64,000 bases of DNA from Allacma fusca (GCA_947179485.1 OX359250.1:39090783-39154782), one strand, 5' to 3'; positions 33,682-44,060 are shown, counted from the first letter of the stretch. Numbers and translations are program-made. The notes: a model not told the origin generated them from the sequence alone.

Positions 33682-34662
33682 TTACAAATGACTAACTTTA
33701 TGCAGTTCTTGGGCGTAATAGCATCCGTTTACGGGGACTTTATCGGACGACTCTAAATAATATGTCCATGGTTGAGTGTTAGCAATCCTAGTAACAGTGT
33801 AAATATTTTTTTCCCATGAACCTAGATACCCCTTATGAAAGAGCTTGCGTGACTCCACACGCAAAACTTTGTCACCAACCTTGAATTTTGGTTTTGATTT
33901 CGATTTTGTCTCTCCACGATCCCCGTACAACTTACGATATACATCAACCTCGTTATCTTTTGTAACCTCAGCGGGTGCCATGCCTATGCTGGAGTGTTTT
34001 GATCTGTTATAATTATGTACAACTTGAGGCAAAATCTTTAGATATTTTTTGGTTTTCATATGCGTTAGATATCTTGAGATCCTTTCGAAAATTGTACGGT
34101 GTAATCTTTCAACTAGGCATGCTTTAGTGCTTTTTAAGCTGGTACTAAAATGTTGAATTCCGTGATTTTGAAAATAACTTTGAGTTTGCTTCGATGTAAA
34201 CTCTAGTCCTGCGTCACTCTGAATTTTTTAGGATATACTAGAAGTTTGAAAAATTGTTTCAAGTCCGTTTATAACAGTCTCTGGGTTCTTGTTTTTCAGT
34301 GGCACAAAGTAGGCATACTTTGAAAATCCATCAATGCAAGATAATAAATAAGTTATAAAACTATTTTGTCTCTTATATTTCCGTACGTCAACTAAGTCAA
34401 TCACATATTGATAATTCATGCACGGAATGTAAACTTGTCTCCGCGAAAATTTTCTTTTGATAGGTTTGTGATAAGTGTAGGACTTTAAAGCAGAAAGACT
34501 TTTTTCTACTTCCTTTCTGTCAAAGTTTTTACTTGACTTGTTATTTTCTAGGAAATGGTTAATGCCGCCGAAACTTCCATTCTTGTCTATATTTAAATAC
34601 TGCTCTTCAACAGTCGGTTCTTCCATCCTATGCAGCCTAAATAATAATGACATCAACGTCAC
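33682..34662 (-). pseudogene. INT: Polinton integrase (retroviral type), one in-frame stop
   Basis: The N-terminal part (34662-34228) includes YVIDLVDV, which holds the first catalytic Asp, and ends at TAA 34228-34230. The same frame continues with SDAGLEF (second Asp) and VERLHRTIF (Glu, 34 residues later), then the C-terminal basic and SH3-like part (VGDKVLRV, YTVTRI). All three catalytic residues are present, but the stop separates the first from the other two, so translation would give an inactive fragment. The enzyme would join element ends to target DNA and cause the 6-bp duplication seen here. Confidence 0.9.
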
Positions 34663-34737
34663 ACCGTCAGATTACTTTAATTGACTAAACTGATAACATC
34701 AATAGTAGTATATTATCATCAACATTATTCCAAGAAT

Positions 34738-35051
34738 AAAAAAGCATAGGCATTTTTTGCAGTACATTGCTAATTGTGGGAAGCAACAACGAGTTAAGTG
34801 TATCAAAAATGCCGAAAAATCAGAAATAAAGGCATTGTGCGAATGCATGTTGAACGTTTATAAGGGAAACGTCAGTATCCCAAAACAAACAGTGCAAAAA
34901 CTAGTTCCTTACAAGAATGTTTTAAACAGAATTGCATCTAAAAAATATAAAAAATATTCCAAGAAAGAAAGAGCTATTATTGTTTAGAAAGGGGGAGGTG
35001 CATTCATACCGTTAATTATTGCCTCTGAATTGCCTACACTCATCTCAAAGT
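34738..35051 (+). pseudogene. Small conserved Polinton protein with glycine/hydrophobic tail, in-frame stop
   Basis: The frame reads KHRHFLQYIANCG, then LCECMLNVYKGNVSIP and a basic stretch KKYKKYSKKERAIIV to TAG at 34985-34987. It then continues in frame as KGGGAFIPLIIASELP to TGA at 35049-35051. In the Polintons I know of, a small protein with this LCEC-LNVLKGN core and a QKGG-hydrophobic tail is common; its role is unknown, possibly membrane-active. No ATG lies in frame after the upstream TAG, so the start is lost or is in another exon. Confidence 0.6.
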
Positions 35052-35073
35052 TAGTGAGCAACTGATATACATA

Positions 35074-35883
35074 ATGGCCAGGAAAATGAAGTTAATCCCA
35101 GAGTCAGACTATGAACTATTAATGAACATGAAACGAGCGAAGATGGAGAACGGGTCTGTGAACTTGGAAGAACATAAAATGAAAGTCTTATCTGAAAATG
35201 AGAAAATTCCCGATGATATACGAGCTATATTGTATAACGATGCAGCCAGGAGACTTTCAAAACAGCGTGCACTTGAAGCTTCAAAGCCAATATTAGTTTC
35301 GTCAGTTCCATCAAGACGAGATATTTATGTAAGTAATAGTGAACCGTCTGAAGATAGTGGACACTCTTTGAATTTAAATACTGTCACAGCATTGCCAATG
35401 ATGAGGAAGAATAATACTACTCGCGCGATTGACAATACGACTACAGATCATACAGAGAACCACAAGCATGGCAAACATGAGATGGCAGTTAAATCCCCTT
35501 TAGCAGTAGAAACAGATAAAAAGAGCAACAAACCGGTGAAAAAGCCTATTGAAAAAAGAGTCCATGCAATTACGAAATCATTCCATGCGTCAAATATTTC
35601 TTCCAATAAAAATAGCGAGATTGTTGCTGACGGTAAACATGTTCCCTTTTCGAATATTAATGTATTGGCAAAAGCCTTGGCATCGGGGCGTAATTTGGAG
35701 TCCACAATTGGCTACGCTGAGATTGTCCCACTTCTGGTAAAAAACAATGTGCCCTACAAGGTCATTTCAAAAAATGTTCAAGATTCGTGGAAATACTTGC
35801 TTCCAACAAATGACACCCCAAAAATATCCGCCACCGGAAAAAGAATTAACCGTGGAATCAACAAACGATGGGAACAATATTAG
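35074..35883 (+). CDS. Conserved uncharacterised Polinton protein, 269 aa
   Basis: The intact frame from ATG has an N-terminal part with KMKLIPESDYELLM and EKIPDDIRAILYNDAARR, a polar, probably disordered middle (residues about 85-185) and a C-terminal part, VLAKALASGRNLESTIGYAE. The two-ended conservation pattern is one I associate with a Polinton protein encoded next to the small LCEC protein, but its function is unknown. It begins 22 bp after that gene's frame and is convergent with the protease. Confidence 0.6.
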   Translation: MARKMKLIPESDYELLMNMKRAKMENGSVNLEEHKMKVLSENEKIPDDIRAILYNDAARRLSKQRALEASKPILVSSVPSRRDIYVSNSEPSEDSGHSLNLNTVTALPMMRKNNTTRAIDNTTTDHTENHKHGKHEMAVKSPLAVETDKKSNKPVKKPIEKRVHAITKSFHASNISSNKNSEIVADGKHVPFSNINVLAKALASGRNLESTIGYAEIVPLLVKNNVPYKVISKNVQDSWKYLLPTNDTPKISATGKRINRGINKRWEQY

Positions 35884-35900
35884 CTTAAAATGATTTAGTT

Positions 35901-36437
35901 TTACATTTTGAATGGTGTACAGCATTGCACAGAATATTTTGTAATAATTTGATGTCGGGCCGTAGTAGGCAATGCAATTTGTTTCCCGAAATTTTTAATT
36001 TGTTGGTCATTTTTTCTAGGATCATTTGAAAAATGATGATAGTCACTAAGAAGACAACATCCGCGATACATTTTCATTAAAAACTAGATTGAATATAATC
36101 CACAAACATTAGAATTTAGAGACTGCAGGCATTTGATATTTTCAATGACTTCACACTGAAGTCTGTTGGCAAAATTGGTAAAATCCTCAGCATAAGATTT
36201 TATTCCAATACCATAGCTACAAAAGAAATACAATGGTCCATACTTTTTTGGTACATACACGGCTACCCAATGGTTTCCTGGGTATGTTTGAGGTTCATCA
36301 TTCACTACCAATGCTATTGGGTAGTGCATCTGGTTCACATTTTCAAGATAGTCACAGGGTATTACGTCATAATTAACTTTTTTTGGGTTAAAAATCCTGT
36401 TGAGCATCTGTCGTATTTGATTAGTATCCATAGCCAC
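35901..36437 (-). pseudogene. PRO: Polinton adenoviral-type cysteine protease, in-frame stop and altered active site
   Basis: The ATG-initiated frame (36437-36084) has the catalytic His in GNHWVAVYV and Cys in SNVCGLYS, then TAG at 36084-36086. The same frame continues with the usual C-terminal part (MYRGCCLLSDYHHFSNDPRK) to TAA at 35901. Where the family has FFDSYG, this copy has FFCSYG, so the acidic member of the triad is replaced by Cys. The enzyme would mature virion proteins; here it is probably inactive. Its start is adjacent to the MCP stop. Confidence 0.88.
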
Positions 36438-37658
36438 TTATAAAATATTATTAAAATCTTTAAAGAAAACGTTCTTGTAACGATCAATGTGAAGAATTGC
36501 CGGAAATTCCAAATAGCATACACATGTGAGTGCTCTTGGTGTGGGAGAGTTGAATTTCAATTCCAGCTTAACGTTGCCGTGCTTAGGTGGCACAAACCCT
36601 TCCTTGACTTGCGCAATATTGTACACGTACAAGGCAAAGCTGGACTTAAACTGCTCGAAAGTGATATCCAATCCCACGTCCTCGGTTTGTATATCCAACC
36701 CTTTAAATAAGTTGTCATAGCCTTCAAGGTAAAGGTCCCGGTTGTAATCTAACTCCAGTGGCGTGTTAATGATTTCTCCGTTGGCTGTTAGATTGATATA
36801 TTTGAGGTCGTGATTGTGAAACACAAATGGGTTAGATTTATGGTCTCCAATAAATGATTTACTGTCAACTAAACCAATGATGACACGGTAAGTAACGAGT
36901 CCGGATAATAAGTTCTCATTTGTTATTTGATGAACACCTGGTGAAATTGTGAATTGTCGTACTTCAAAACGTCTCATGGGCATACATACATTATTACCCT
37001 TTCCCAAATCTCGTACGTGTTCCAATGCCAAAGATGGCATGAGAGTAACTTTCTCAACTAATAGTATAGCCTCTTGAACTTCAATCTTATATTTCACATC
37101 AGTATTTGTAAAGAGACAAAATTCATCCGGAGATCTCGTGAAGACAAATCGTATGTCAACACCAGGTAACAAATAACTTGTTTGTGAACAAATGTCCATA
37201 AACGGGCGTCCTATTAATTCGAATACCTTACTGTTGAGGCATTTCCTGTATCTTTTAGTGTAACCATCATCAATAGCTGTGTCAATAACTGCTGGGTCAT
37301 TCTCACGTGTAAACATTGCGCATGACAGTTGAGATTTCTTATACCCCTTCCCATATCCCAATATTGTCTCCAAATAACTCTTGTAGGGATATAAGTTACT
37401 CTGAGGAGTAATTAATACCTCATTAAGATAGCACGAAGCTTGTGAAAATAAACTGTGCAAGCAGTTATTAACGGGAGCTACGATGTCGTCACTTTTTATA
37501 GCAACATTATTAGGCTCGAGTATCCTACATTTCAATTTTAGCTTTGTTGATCGAAGGTCTACATACTGTGTATCATTTGACTTGACAAAAAACTGAATCG
37601 GTGCAAGTCTATCTTGAATGCTCGTGACTGGAAAAACTGTTTGAATTTGAGTGCCCAA
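36438..37658 (-). CDS. MCP: Polinton major capsid protein (double jelly-roll)
   Basis: The 406-codon uninterrupted frame has PVNNCLHSLFSQASCYLNEV, SNLYPYKSYLETILGYG, a central RPFMDICSQTSYLLPGVDIR and ALTCVCYLEFPA near the end. These are the conserved blocks of the Polinton MCP, often annotated in animal genomes as F54H12.2-like. Coding sequence clearly extends upstream of 37658 (YTYVRGETSLFSDPGYDVTR, to about 37740), but no ATG occurs before an in-frame TAA near 37772, so the start codon is lost or is supplied by splicing. It would form the icosahedral shell. Confidence 0.92.
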   Translation of the reverse strand: MGTQIQTVFPVTSIQDRLAPIQFFVKSNDTQYVDLRSTKLKLKCRILEPNNVAIKSDDIVAPVNNCLHSLFSQASCYLNEVLITPQSNLYPYKSYLETILGYGKGYKKSQLSCAMFTRENDPAVIDTAIDDGYTKRYRKCLNSKVFELIGRPFMDICSQTSYLLPGVDIRFVFTRSPDEFCLFTNTDVKYKIEVQEAILLVEKVTLMPSLALEHVRDLGKGNNVCMPMRRFEVRQFTISPGVHQITNENLLSGLVTYRVIIGLVDSKSFIGDHKSNPFVFHNHDLKYINLTANGEIINTPLELDYNRDLYLEGYDNLFKGLDIQTEDVGLDITFEQFKSSFALYVYNIAQVKEGFVPPKHGNVKLELKFNSPTPRALTCVCYLEFPAILHIDRYKNVFFKDFNNIL

Positions 37659-37778
37659 TCTTGTGACATCGTACCCTGGATCAGAGAATAAGGACGTCTC
37701 ACCTCTTACATAAGTGTATGGGGAATTATTTTTATGTTTTAATGTTTGACGCTGCCATAATGTTCTACTTATCTGAAT

Positions 37779-38288
37779 TTAATGGAATATTGTTGGGTAG
37801 ACAGGGGAGTTTTTAACACGCTTTCTCCTCCGTTGACGTCCTACTACAGAATTTCTTTTCTTTTGCGTTTTTGATCTCTTTTTGGTATTCTTTCGAGCTC
37901 TTTTTGCTTTACCTACTTTACGCTTTCGGGTGACCTTCCGCTTCTTACGACGTCCTGAACCAGTCTGGTCCAAGTAATCTCGTCCCATAGCTTTTAGTGA
38001 CTGTACAGAATTTATCCTCAATGCATCCTTTAAATCTCTTCAATTTCTAACATCGGCTACAGTATTTTGAATAGCACTTAACGCGTGCGGAAGTAAATAT
38101 TTTTTTGCAAAAGGTAAAATTGATTTTGCAATGGTGCCAAATATTCCACCAATTCCCGCACCTCTTTGCCTCCGCGCGCCAGCAAAGTTGAACTGACCGT
38201 CAGGCATCATTGCGCCCCCAATTTGATGCGGCAGGCGACGATAAAACAAGTCCAAGTCGTCATTACAATTAAATGGTCTAGTATTCAT
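37779..38288 (-). pseudogene. Basic glycine-rich minor virion protein, one in-frame stop
   Basis: The first part (38288-38040) has GARRQRGAGIGGIFGTIAKS, an amphipathic glycine-rich stretch, and ends at TGA 38040-38042. The same frame goes on to 37779 with a very basic tail (GRRKKRKVTRKRKVGKAKR). This combination is found in Polintons and resembles adenoviral internal proteins in composition. The role in membrane penetration or DNA binding is inference. Its ATG overlaps the stop of the penton gene (ATGA), so both are probably read from one message. Confidence 0.75.
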
Positions 38289-39292
38289 TTTAAAATTCTC
38301 TTTTCCCGAAATTTTATTGTCACCGAAAAAGAAGAAAAGTCAAAGTTTACGGGTTCACCTGTCTCCGTGAGTACCCAAACGTGAATAATGTCAAAATCGG
38401 AAACGCTTAGGTTTAAAAAGTGAGGAGGCGCGAAGGAATTATGAGTAATTTCACCATATGTTCCTTTATATGGTATAATCCTTAAGCATGGAGCTTGTAC
38501 ATCTGCGAGATACTGTGGCTGAATTATATTACAATATAAAAACAGTTTAGTATTCCCTGCATTAGCATATACGGGCTGAGTTCCCTTAATTATTACCGGA
38601 GTGGTATCTTTTCTGTAAGTTTCTATGGCACTTGCAACCTTTTCCCTTAATTCCTTTGGAACAATTGTTTTTTCATGTCTTGCCTCGGAGCTATATTCCT
38701 TTGATACAGCAACGCCAAAATCTTGTGTTTTCTGTCCACTACCGAATGATATTTTATAGAAATTATCATGTTGCTCCAAGCCGATAGACAACATTTTATT
38801 ATCCGCTCCAGGATTATACGTCAATTTAGGAAATGCGTCGCCAATTAATCCCGTATCATAATCATCTATTCCTAATATTGCACTTAATTTGGGGCTAAAA
38901 CATATCTTGTGCAAAGATTTGGTCTCTTGATAAATGTCACAGCGAAATATATGGCCCTCGATAACTATATTCGTAATTGGACATATCTCTGGTAACATCT
39001 CCAATAATTCGCGCAAAGTTCTTATGCCCGCTGTAGATAGGAAATCAAACTCAATAAAATGAGCTTCCCCACTTTCTTTATCAAACCACAAAAACTGCAC
39101 GCTCCCGAGTTTTTCATCCTTCTTTATAATAACATGGCCATAAATGTATGAACAGTCTACTAGAGCAGCTTCCCATTGGTCTGAATTTAATCGTATTACT
39201 CCACTTAGCTTGTTTTTAAAATTTCCAACCGTGTTTTCAGGGAAAATATTTAAACTCGCATTGGACTGAAGAGACACAAAAAACTCAGACAT
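38285..39292 (-). CDS. Polinton penton-like minor capsid protein
   Basis: The intact 335-aa frame starts MSEFFVSLQSNASLNIFPEN and ends SSFSVTIKFREKRILK. The N-terminal pattern (FPENTVGNFKNKL, WEAALVDCSYIYG) and the C-terminal LRIIPYKGTYGEITHNSF / VNFDFSSFSVTIKFR match the single jelly-roll minor capsid protein that forms pentons in Polintons. It lies next to the right terminus and precedes the basic protein with a 4-bp overlap. Confidence 0.88.
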   Translation of the reverse strand: MSEFFVSLQSNASLNIFPENTVGNFKNKLSGVIRLNSDQWEAALVDCSYIYGHVIIKKDEKLGSVQFLWFDKESGEAHFIEFDFLSTAGIRTLRELLEMLPEICPITNIVIEGHIFRCDIYQETKSLHKICFSPKLSAILGIDDYDTGLIGDAFPKLTYNPGADNKMLSIGLEQHDNFYKISFGSGQKTQDFGVAVSKEYSSEARHEKTIVPKELREKVASAIETYRKDTTPVIIKGTQPVYANAGNTKLFLYCNIIQPQYLADVQAPCLRIIPYKGTYGEITHNSFAPPHFLNLSVSDFDIIHVWVLTETGEPVNFDFSSFSVTIKFREKRILK

Positions 39293-39783
39293 TTTTCCGC
39301 TTAAATTGCCAAATCTGTACTAAATTCACCAAAAATTAACGGCCCCTTTTTATTCTATCACTCATATTAAGTCATTCTTGTCTGCATATGATTACTAATC
39401 CTTTGACGTATTATTTTTGTGTCTACATATATTTGATTACTTACCTTCCGAAACGTATACGTTGCTCTGTCGTTCCTGCTAATTGGGAAGCCTGTTATTC
39501 ATTTTCTTTTTAAGCATATGTATACTCAAGTTTTTAATTCTGAATAATTTTATTTACACATTATGTATACACATAATCGTTAATTACGAAAGTTTACACT
39601 GTTACACACGAACGTATTTATGTCGTTTCAAAACGTTCATGGAATGTTCAACATGAGTAAATTATATGCATGGAGTATGGTGAGTGGAGTGCGTTGGCTG
39701 GGGATACGGTCCGGAGATGTGTGGAATAATACGAGCATCTCCGCCCGCATAGTTAACATTAGCGACATATATGATAGAATTTT
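39293..39783. other. Polinton right intergenic region
   Basis: AT-rich stretch between the penton gene start and the terminal repeat, likely holding the promoter for the minus-strand capsid genes. No specific motif can be supported. Confidence 0.4.
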
Positions 39784-40064
39784 TGTGTGAGTGAGACGCT
39801 GACAGTTGAACGGCAATTCGCCCGCGTGGCTCTAACATATTCACGTATGCTTCCACATGGAATACTGTAAGTACGTCGGATGGTAATAAGAGAGGGAGAT
39901 AGGTGACGTCAGAGACCAGCATCTCCCTCCGTATGATAACATCAGCATCTACCCCCGTTTAATTAACATGCGACATGTACTCCCACGTAATTTTGGTCAG
40001 CATCTACCCCCGTTTAATTAACATGGGAAGCTATAACATCAGCACCTCCACTACGACAACTACT
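39784..40064. repeat. Polinton right terminal inverted repeat
   Basis: Reverse complement of 24273-24611 with one unit fewer of the GGGGGTAGATGCTGA phrase. It ends CCACTACGACAACTACT. Confidence 0.92.
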
Positions 40065-41217
40065 CATACTCAAAACGTAGAAAATACAAAATACATACTC
40101 AAAACGTAGAAAATACAAAATACATACTCAAAACGTAGAAAATACAAAATACATACTCAAAACGTAGAAAATACAAAATACATACTCAAAACGTAGAAAA
40201 TACAAAATACATACTCAAAACGTAGAAAATACAAAATACATACTCAAAACGTAGAAAATACAAAATACATACTCAAAACGTAGAAAATACAAAATACATA
40301 CTCAAAACGTAGAAAATACAAAATACATACTCAAAACGTAGAAAATACAAAATACATACTCAAAACGTAGAAAATACAAAATACATACTCAAAACGTAGA
40401 AAATACAAAATACATACTCAAAACGTAGAAAATACAAAATACATACTCAAAACGTAGAAAATACAAAATACATACTCAAAACGTAGAAAATACAAAATAC
40501 ATACTCAAAACGTAGAAAATACAAAATACATACTCAAAACGTAGAAAATACAAAATACATACTCAAAACGTAGAAAATACAAAATACATACTCAAAACGT
40601 AGAAAATACAAAATACATACTCAAAACGTAGAAAATACAAAATACATACTCAAAACGTAGAAAATACAAAATACATACTCAAAACGTAGAAAATACATAC
40701 TCAAAACGTAGAAAATACAAAATACATACTCAAAACGTAGAAAATACAAAATACATACTCAAAACGTAGAAAATACAAAATACATACTCAAAACGTAGAA
40801 AATACAAAATACATACTCAAAACGTAGAAAATACAAAATACATACTCAAAACGTAGAAAATACAAAATACATACTCAAAACGTAGAAAATACAAAATACA
40901 TACTCAAAACGTAGAAAATACAAAATACATACTCAAAACGTAGAAAATACAAAATACATACTCAAAACGTAGAAAATACAAAATACATACTCAAAACGTA
41001 GAAAATACAAAATACATACTCAAAACGTAGAAAATACAAAATACATACTCAAAACGTAGAAAATACAAAATACATACTCAAAACGTAGAAAATACAAAAT
41101 ACATACTCAAAACGTAGAAAATACAAAATACATACTCAAAACGTAGAAAATACAAAATACATACTCAAAACGTAGAAAATACAAAATACATACTCAAAAC
41201 GTAGAAAATACTAAATA
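40065..41217. repeat. 29-bp minisatellite, right part, about 39 units
   Basis: Continuation of the array interrupted at 24272, same orientation. Units are nearly identical over more than 1.1 kb with a single shortened unit near 40690, which suggests recent homogenisation. It breaks up after 41210 (ACATCCTTCATGCGACG). Confidence 0.95.
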
Positions 41218-41427
41218 CATCCTTCATGCGACGAACATACAAACTACAAAATACAAAATACATACTTGAAACGTAGAACATCCAAAATCTGGAATTTAGT
41301 TTTATGGGACGTTAAAACAATTGCATTTCGTTTTACTTCATTGATGCGATTGGTTTTTGGTATAAACGGAATTTTTAAACCCAAAGAAAGTGCGCCAACA
41401 AAAAACACAAGTAGCTTATAAAGCGAA

Positions 41428-41839
41428 CAAAATACAAACTACAAAATACATTGCTTACTTTACTTAAGTAAGACAAAATACAAACTACAAAATACATTGC
41501 TTACTTTACGTAAGTAAGACAAAATACAAACTACAAAATACATTGCTTACTTTACGTAAGTAAGACAAAATACAAACTACAAAATATATTGCTTACTTTA
41601 CGTAAGTAAGACAAAATACAAACTACAAAATACAAAATACATTGCATCGTAAGACAAAATACAAACTACAAAATACAAAATACATTGCATCGTAAGACAA
41701 AATACAAACTACCAAATACAAAATACATTGCATCGTAAGACAAAATACAAACTACAAAATACATACCTAGCCACGAAAATACACAAAAATGTATTTAAAA
41801 TACATGTATTTAAAATACCATGTATTTTGAACAGCTCTG
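41428..41839. repeat. Second minisatellite of the same element, 43-48-bp units
   Basis: About four units of the form GACAAAATACAAACTACAAA plus ATACATTGCTTACTTTACGT, then three or four shorter units ending CATTGCATCGTAA. The right terminus of the element follows (CATGTATTTTGAACAGCTCTG). Confidence 0.9.
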
Positions 41840-41842
41840 TGG

Positions 41843-42598
41843 TAGAGCATCACCCCGTGGGATATTTTAGGCCCGTGCCCGCCCGTGGCTTGTAACGTTT
41901 TACCCGTACCCGCCCGGCCCGAAATTAATGTTTATCGAAAAAGCCCGGCCCGGCCCGCAAAATTAAAAAAAGCCCGTAACCCGCCCGCAAATACCACATA
42001 TCTTACAGACTGAAAAACTGTATTTTAAAACATTGGTGTTCTTGACTGTTACATACAGTCTTTAAACTATCTTGTTTACTAAGAAGGCAATACAAAAGCT
42101 TATGCTGCTATTTCGGCTTTGGTAAGCACTTCTAGTGCTGTTCTTGAATTTATTACAATGTTAACTTCTGGATTCTTATTACAAATACTTGAACTACTAC
42201 GGATTCATCTTCTAGACTAAATGGAATTTTCCACAGTAATGAAGCGCGAAATGAAACTATTACTAAATAACAAAGACAGGTATGCAAGAAAACAATAATG
42301 GCTAGAAGTATCATACACCAGGCCTTAGTTTGTTTGAAAGTTAAATTTCAAACGTCTGAAATTCGTTCAAGTCATTCAAGTCTATGTACATTCACAACCG
42401 CTGCTCCTGCATTCACAACTAATGGAATGTCTCACGGGCTTTTACGGGCTTTCACGGTCTTTTTTAACCGCGATGAAAAGACCGTACCCGTCCGTAACCC
42501 GTCAAACGTAATAATTTTTACCCGTACCCGCTCGAAGCTCGTGATGGCCGGGCTTTTTGCGAGCTAACCCCCAAATTTTAACCGCCCGAGATGCTCTA
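41843..42598. mobile_element. hAT-like element with CCCGCCCG / GGGTACGGGC word arms
   Basis: Ends TAGAGCATCACCCCG and, reversed, TAGAGCATCTCGGGC. Target duplication CTCTGTGG (41835-41842) against CTCGGTGG (42599-42606), 7 of 8. Arms (to about 42000 and from about 42430) are strings of CCCG words; the 400-bp interior is AT-rich without transposase. It inserted across the right end of the minisatellite-armed element, splitting that element's target duplication, so it is the younger. Confidence 0.85.
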
Positions 42599-42611
42599 CT
42601 CGGTGGGTTAT

Positions 42612-43371
42612 TAATCAACATTGTAAGCTTACATGTAGACTGCGCAAGTTGTAACTATGTTTAGTTCTTATGACACCTCGATGCATAGATCCAATTGTCA
42701 TTGTTATTAATTGTAGTCGGGGTCTTCTCACAAGAAACATACAAATCGGTATGGGGGTCTGTTTTTTTCAAAACAGTCACTCCCATAGTGAAACATATTT
42801 TTGGCCAATATTGAGGCCAAATATTATCGGGTTATAACCAACCAATCCCAAATTATTAAAAAAATAATTTGGGGCTATTTGAGCTGCGGCACGGTCCCAA
42901 GGAATGGAGCGTGAAAGGGCTTTCTGTTTACAGCGAAGGCGCTGCCCGTGTATTACGTTGGCAGGAATCTCCTCTCCTCGTCTACTACAGCGAGCAAGCA
43001 ATGCTTGCATGCTGGCTGTATGTATACGCATACAATCCATACGTGCATGGTAATATGTGTACAACGCCTTAACTAGGTATGTATATAAATTACCCCTTTC
43101 GGATTTCCCCCGATTTGACTGCCGGCACACGCAAATCTGCAGTTTTTACAAATTTTAAAATGTAAGCTTCTTGCTTCCCTTGAGTTTAAAGTTTCTAAAA
43201 AGTGCGTCGGCAGTCAAAAATAATTCGCCAAAATTTCGAAATGGTCCATGTGATTTTTTGAAAAAATCCGAAATTTTGATTCAATGAAACCAAAAAAAAT
43301 CACGAGTGTAGCTGATGGTTAGACAATGTGTTTGAGATAGCCAAATTTTTAATATTCAAATCGGTATAACT
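42612..43371. other. No gene seen
   Basis: Intergenic sequence between two hAT-like elements. Overlapping open frames on both strands (42777-43130) have no recognisable features. Confidence 0.4.
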
Positions 43372-44060
43372 CAGTGATGCGCCCGTTACGTTACTTTTAC
43401 CCAACAATAACGGAATAACGCCGTTTTTAACGTAACGGTCTATATTTGGAGCAGGCAATAACGTAACGGTAACGGAACTAGCGTGTGCTAAGTGTTTATC
43501 GGAATTTCTTTAGTTTGCTCAATCCACACGCTTTTGCTAAAAAAACTATGTTTGATCGGCTTACGAATTAATTTTTGGTTCTAACGTAGTTTCTAGTAGA
43601 TAAGAACTAACCATGGATAATACTGCTGCTAATAAAAGGAGAAAATGAATTTGAAAAAAGGACAAATGTTGAGATTACCACACCGGGTAGTCGGGATGCG
43701 GATCACATTGCAGATGATTTTTTTACATTGAAGATGAATCAAGAACTACACAGAAACTGTAAATTGCCTTTTCGCTACATTTTCTGCATACCAGGTACGT
43801 CCGGAAACACTAGTTGTTTGACATTTTAGTTTATAACGAGCGGACAATAATAGTAACGATAACGGAAAGTAACGGCTATTTTATATTTTTTAATGGTAAC
43901 GAAAATTAACGCTGGAGTATTGCTGTTGTCTTGTAGTAACGGAACGGTTACGCTGAATTTTTCATACGATATTTAGTAATGTAATGATAATTAACGACAA
44001 TTTTAAAACCTATCGTAATAGTGTAACATAACGTAACGAAACTGTGGATGCGCATCTCTG
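43372..44060. mobile_element. hAT-like element, GTAACGG family, copy B
   Basis: Same termini as copy A (CAGTGATGCGCCC left, CAGAGATGCGCAT reversed from the right) and the same internal MEN-KRRK remnant, with a deletion in the left arm relative to copy A. Flanking 8-mers differ (GTATAACT, CGTAGGAA). The right end coincides exactly with the start of the duplicated segment, so this copy sits at a rearrangement junction. Confidence 0.85.

Larger units (their letters stand above)
24273..40064. mobile_element. Polinton/Maverick, complete end to end, 15.8 kb
   Basis: It starts 5'-AGTAGTTGTCG and ends CGACAACTACT-3', flanked by the 6-bp duplication CATACT (24267-24272, 40065-40070); AG...CT ends, a 6-bp duplication and long inverted termini define Polintons. 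Gene order from the left: opposite-strand unknown gene (-), POLB (+), ATPase (+), three unknown genes (-), integrase (-), small hydrophobic-tailed protein (+), conserved 269-aa protein (+), protease (-), major capsid (-), basic minor protein (-), penton-like minor capsid (-). It carries both a replication/integration set and a full virion set. Stops in the opposite-strand gene, POLB, INT, PRO and two small genes mean the copy is defective. Confidence 0.97.
23699..41839. mobile_element. Minisatellite-armed hAT-like element, interrupted by the Polinton
   Basis: Ends are GAGAGCTGTCCAAAATACATG and, reversed, CAGAGCTGTTCAAAATACATG. The left flank is TGGGTTAC (23691-23698). The right flank, once the next element (41843-42598) is taken out, is TGGGTTAT (42604-42611), a 7-of-8 match. 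Without the 15.8-kb Polinton the element is about 2.34 kb and consists mostly of 29-bp and 43-48-bp tandem units made of ATACAAAATACA words. No coding capacity of its own is visible. Confidence 0.75.

Noticed and set aside
26166-38042. Reassigned stop codons or a non-standard genetic code for the Polinton
   Set aside because: All three stop codons occur once or more as interruptions, yet intact genes in the same element use TAG, TGA and TAA as normal terminators; decay by point mutation is simpler.
40065-41217. Regular 29-bp repeats that superficially resemble a CRISPR array
   Set aside because: Units are directly adjacent with no unique spacers, there are no cas genes, and the context is eukaryotic; it is a minisatellite.
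42298-42567. 89-codon frame inside the CCCG-word element
   Set aside because: Runs into the word repeats at its 3' end; no transposase motif.
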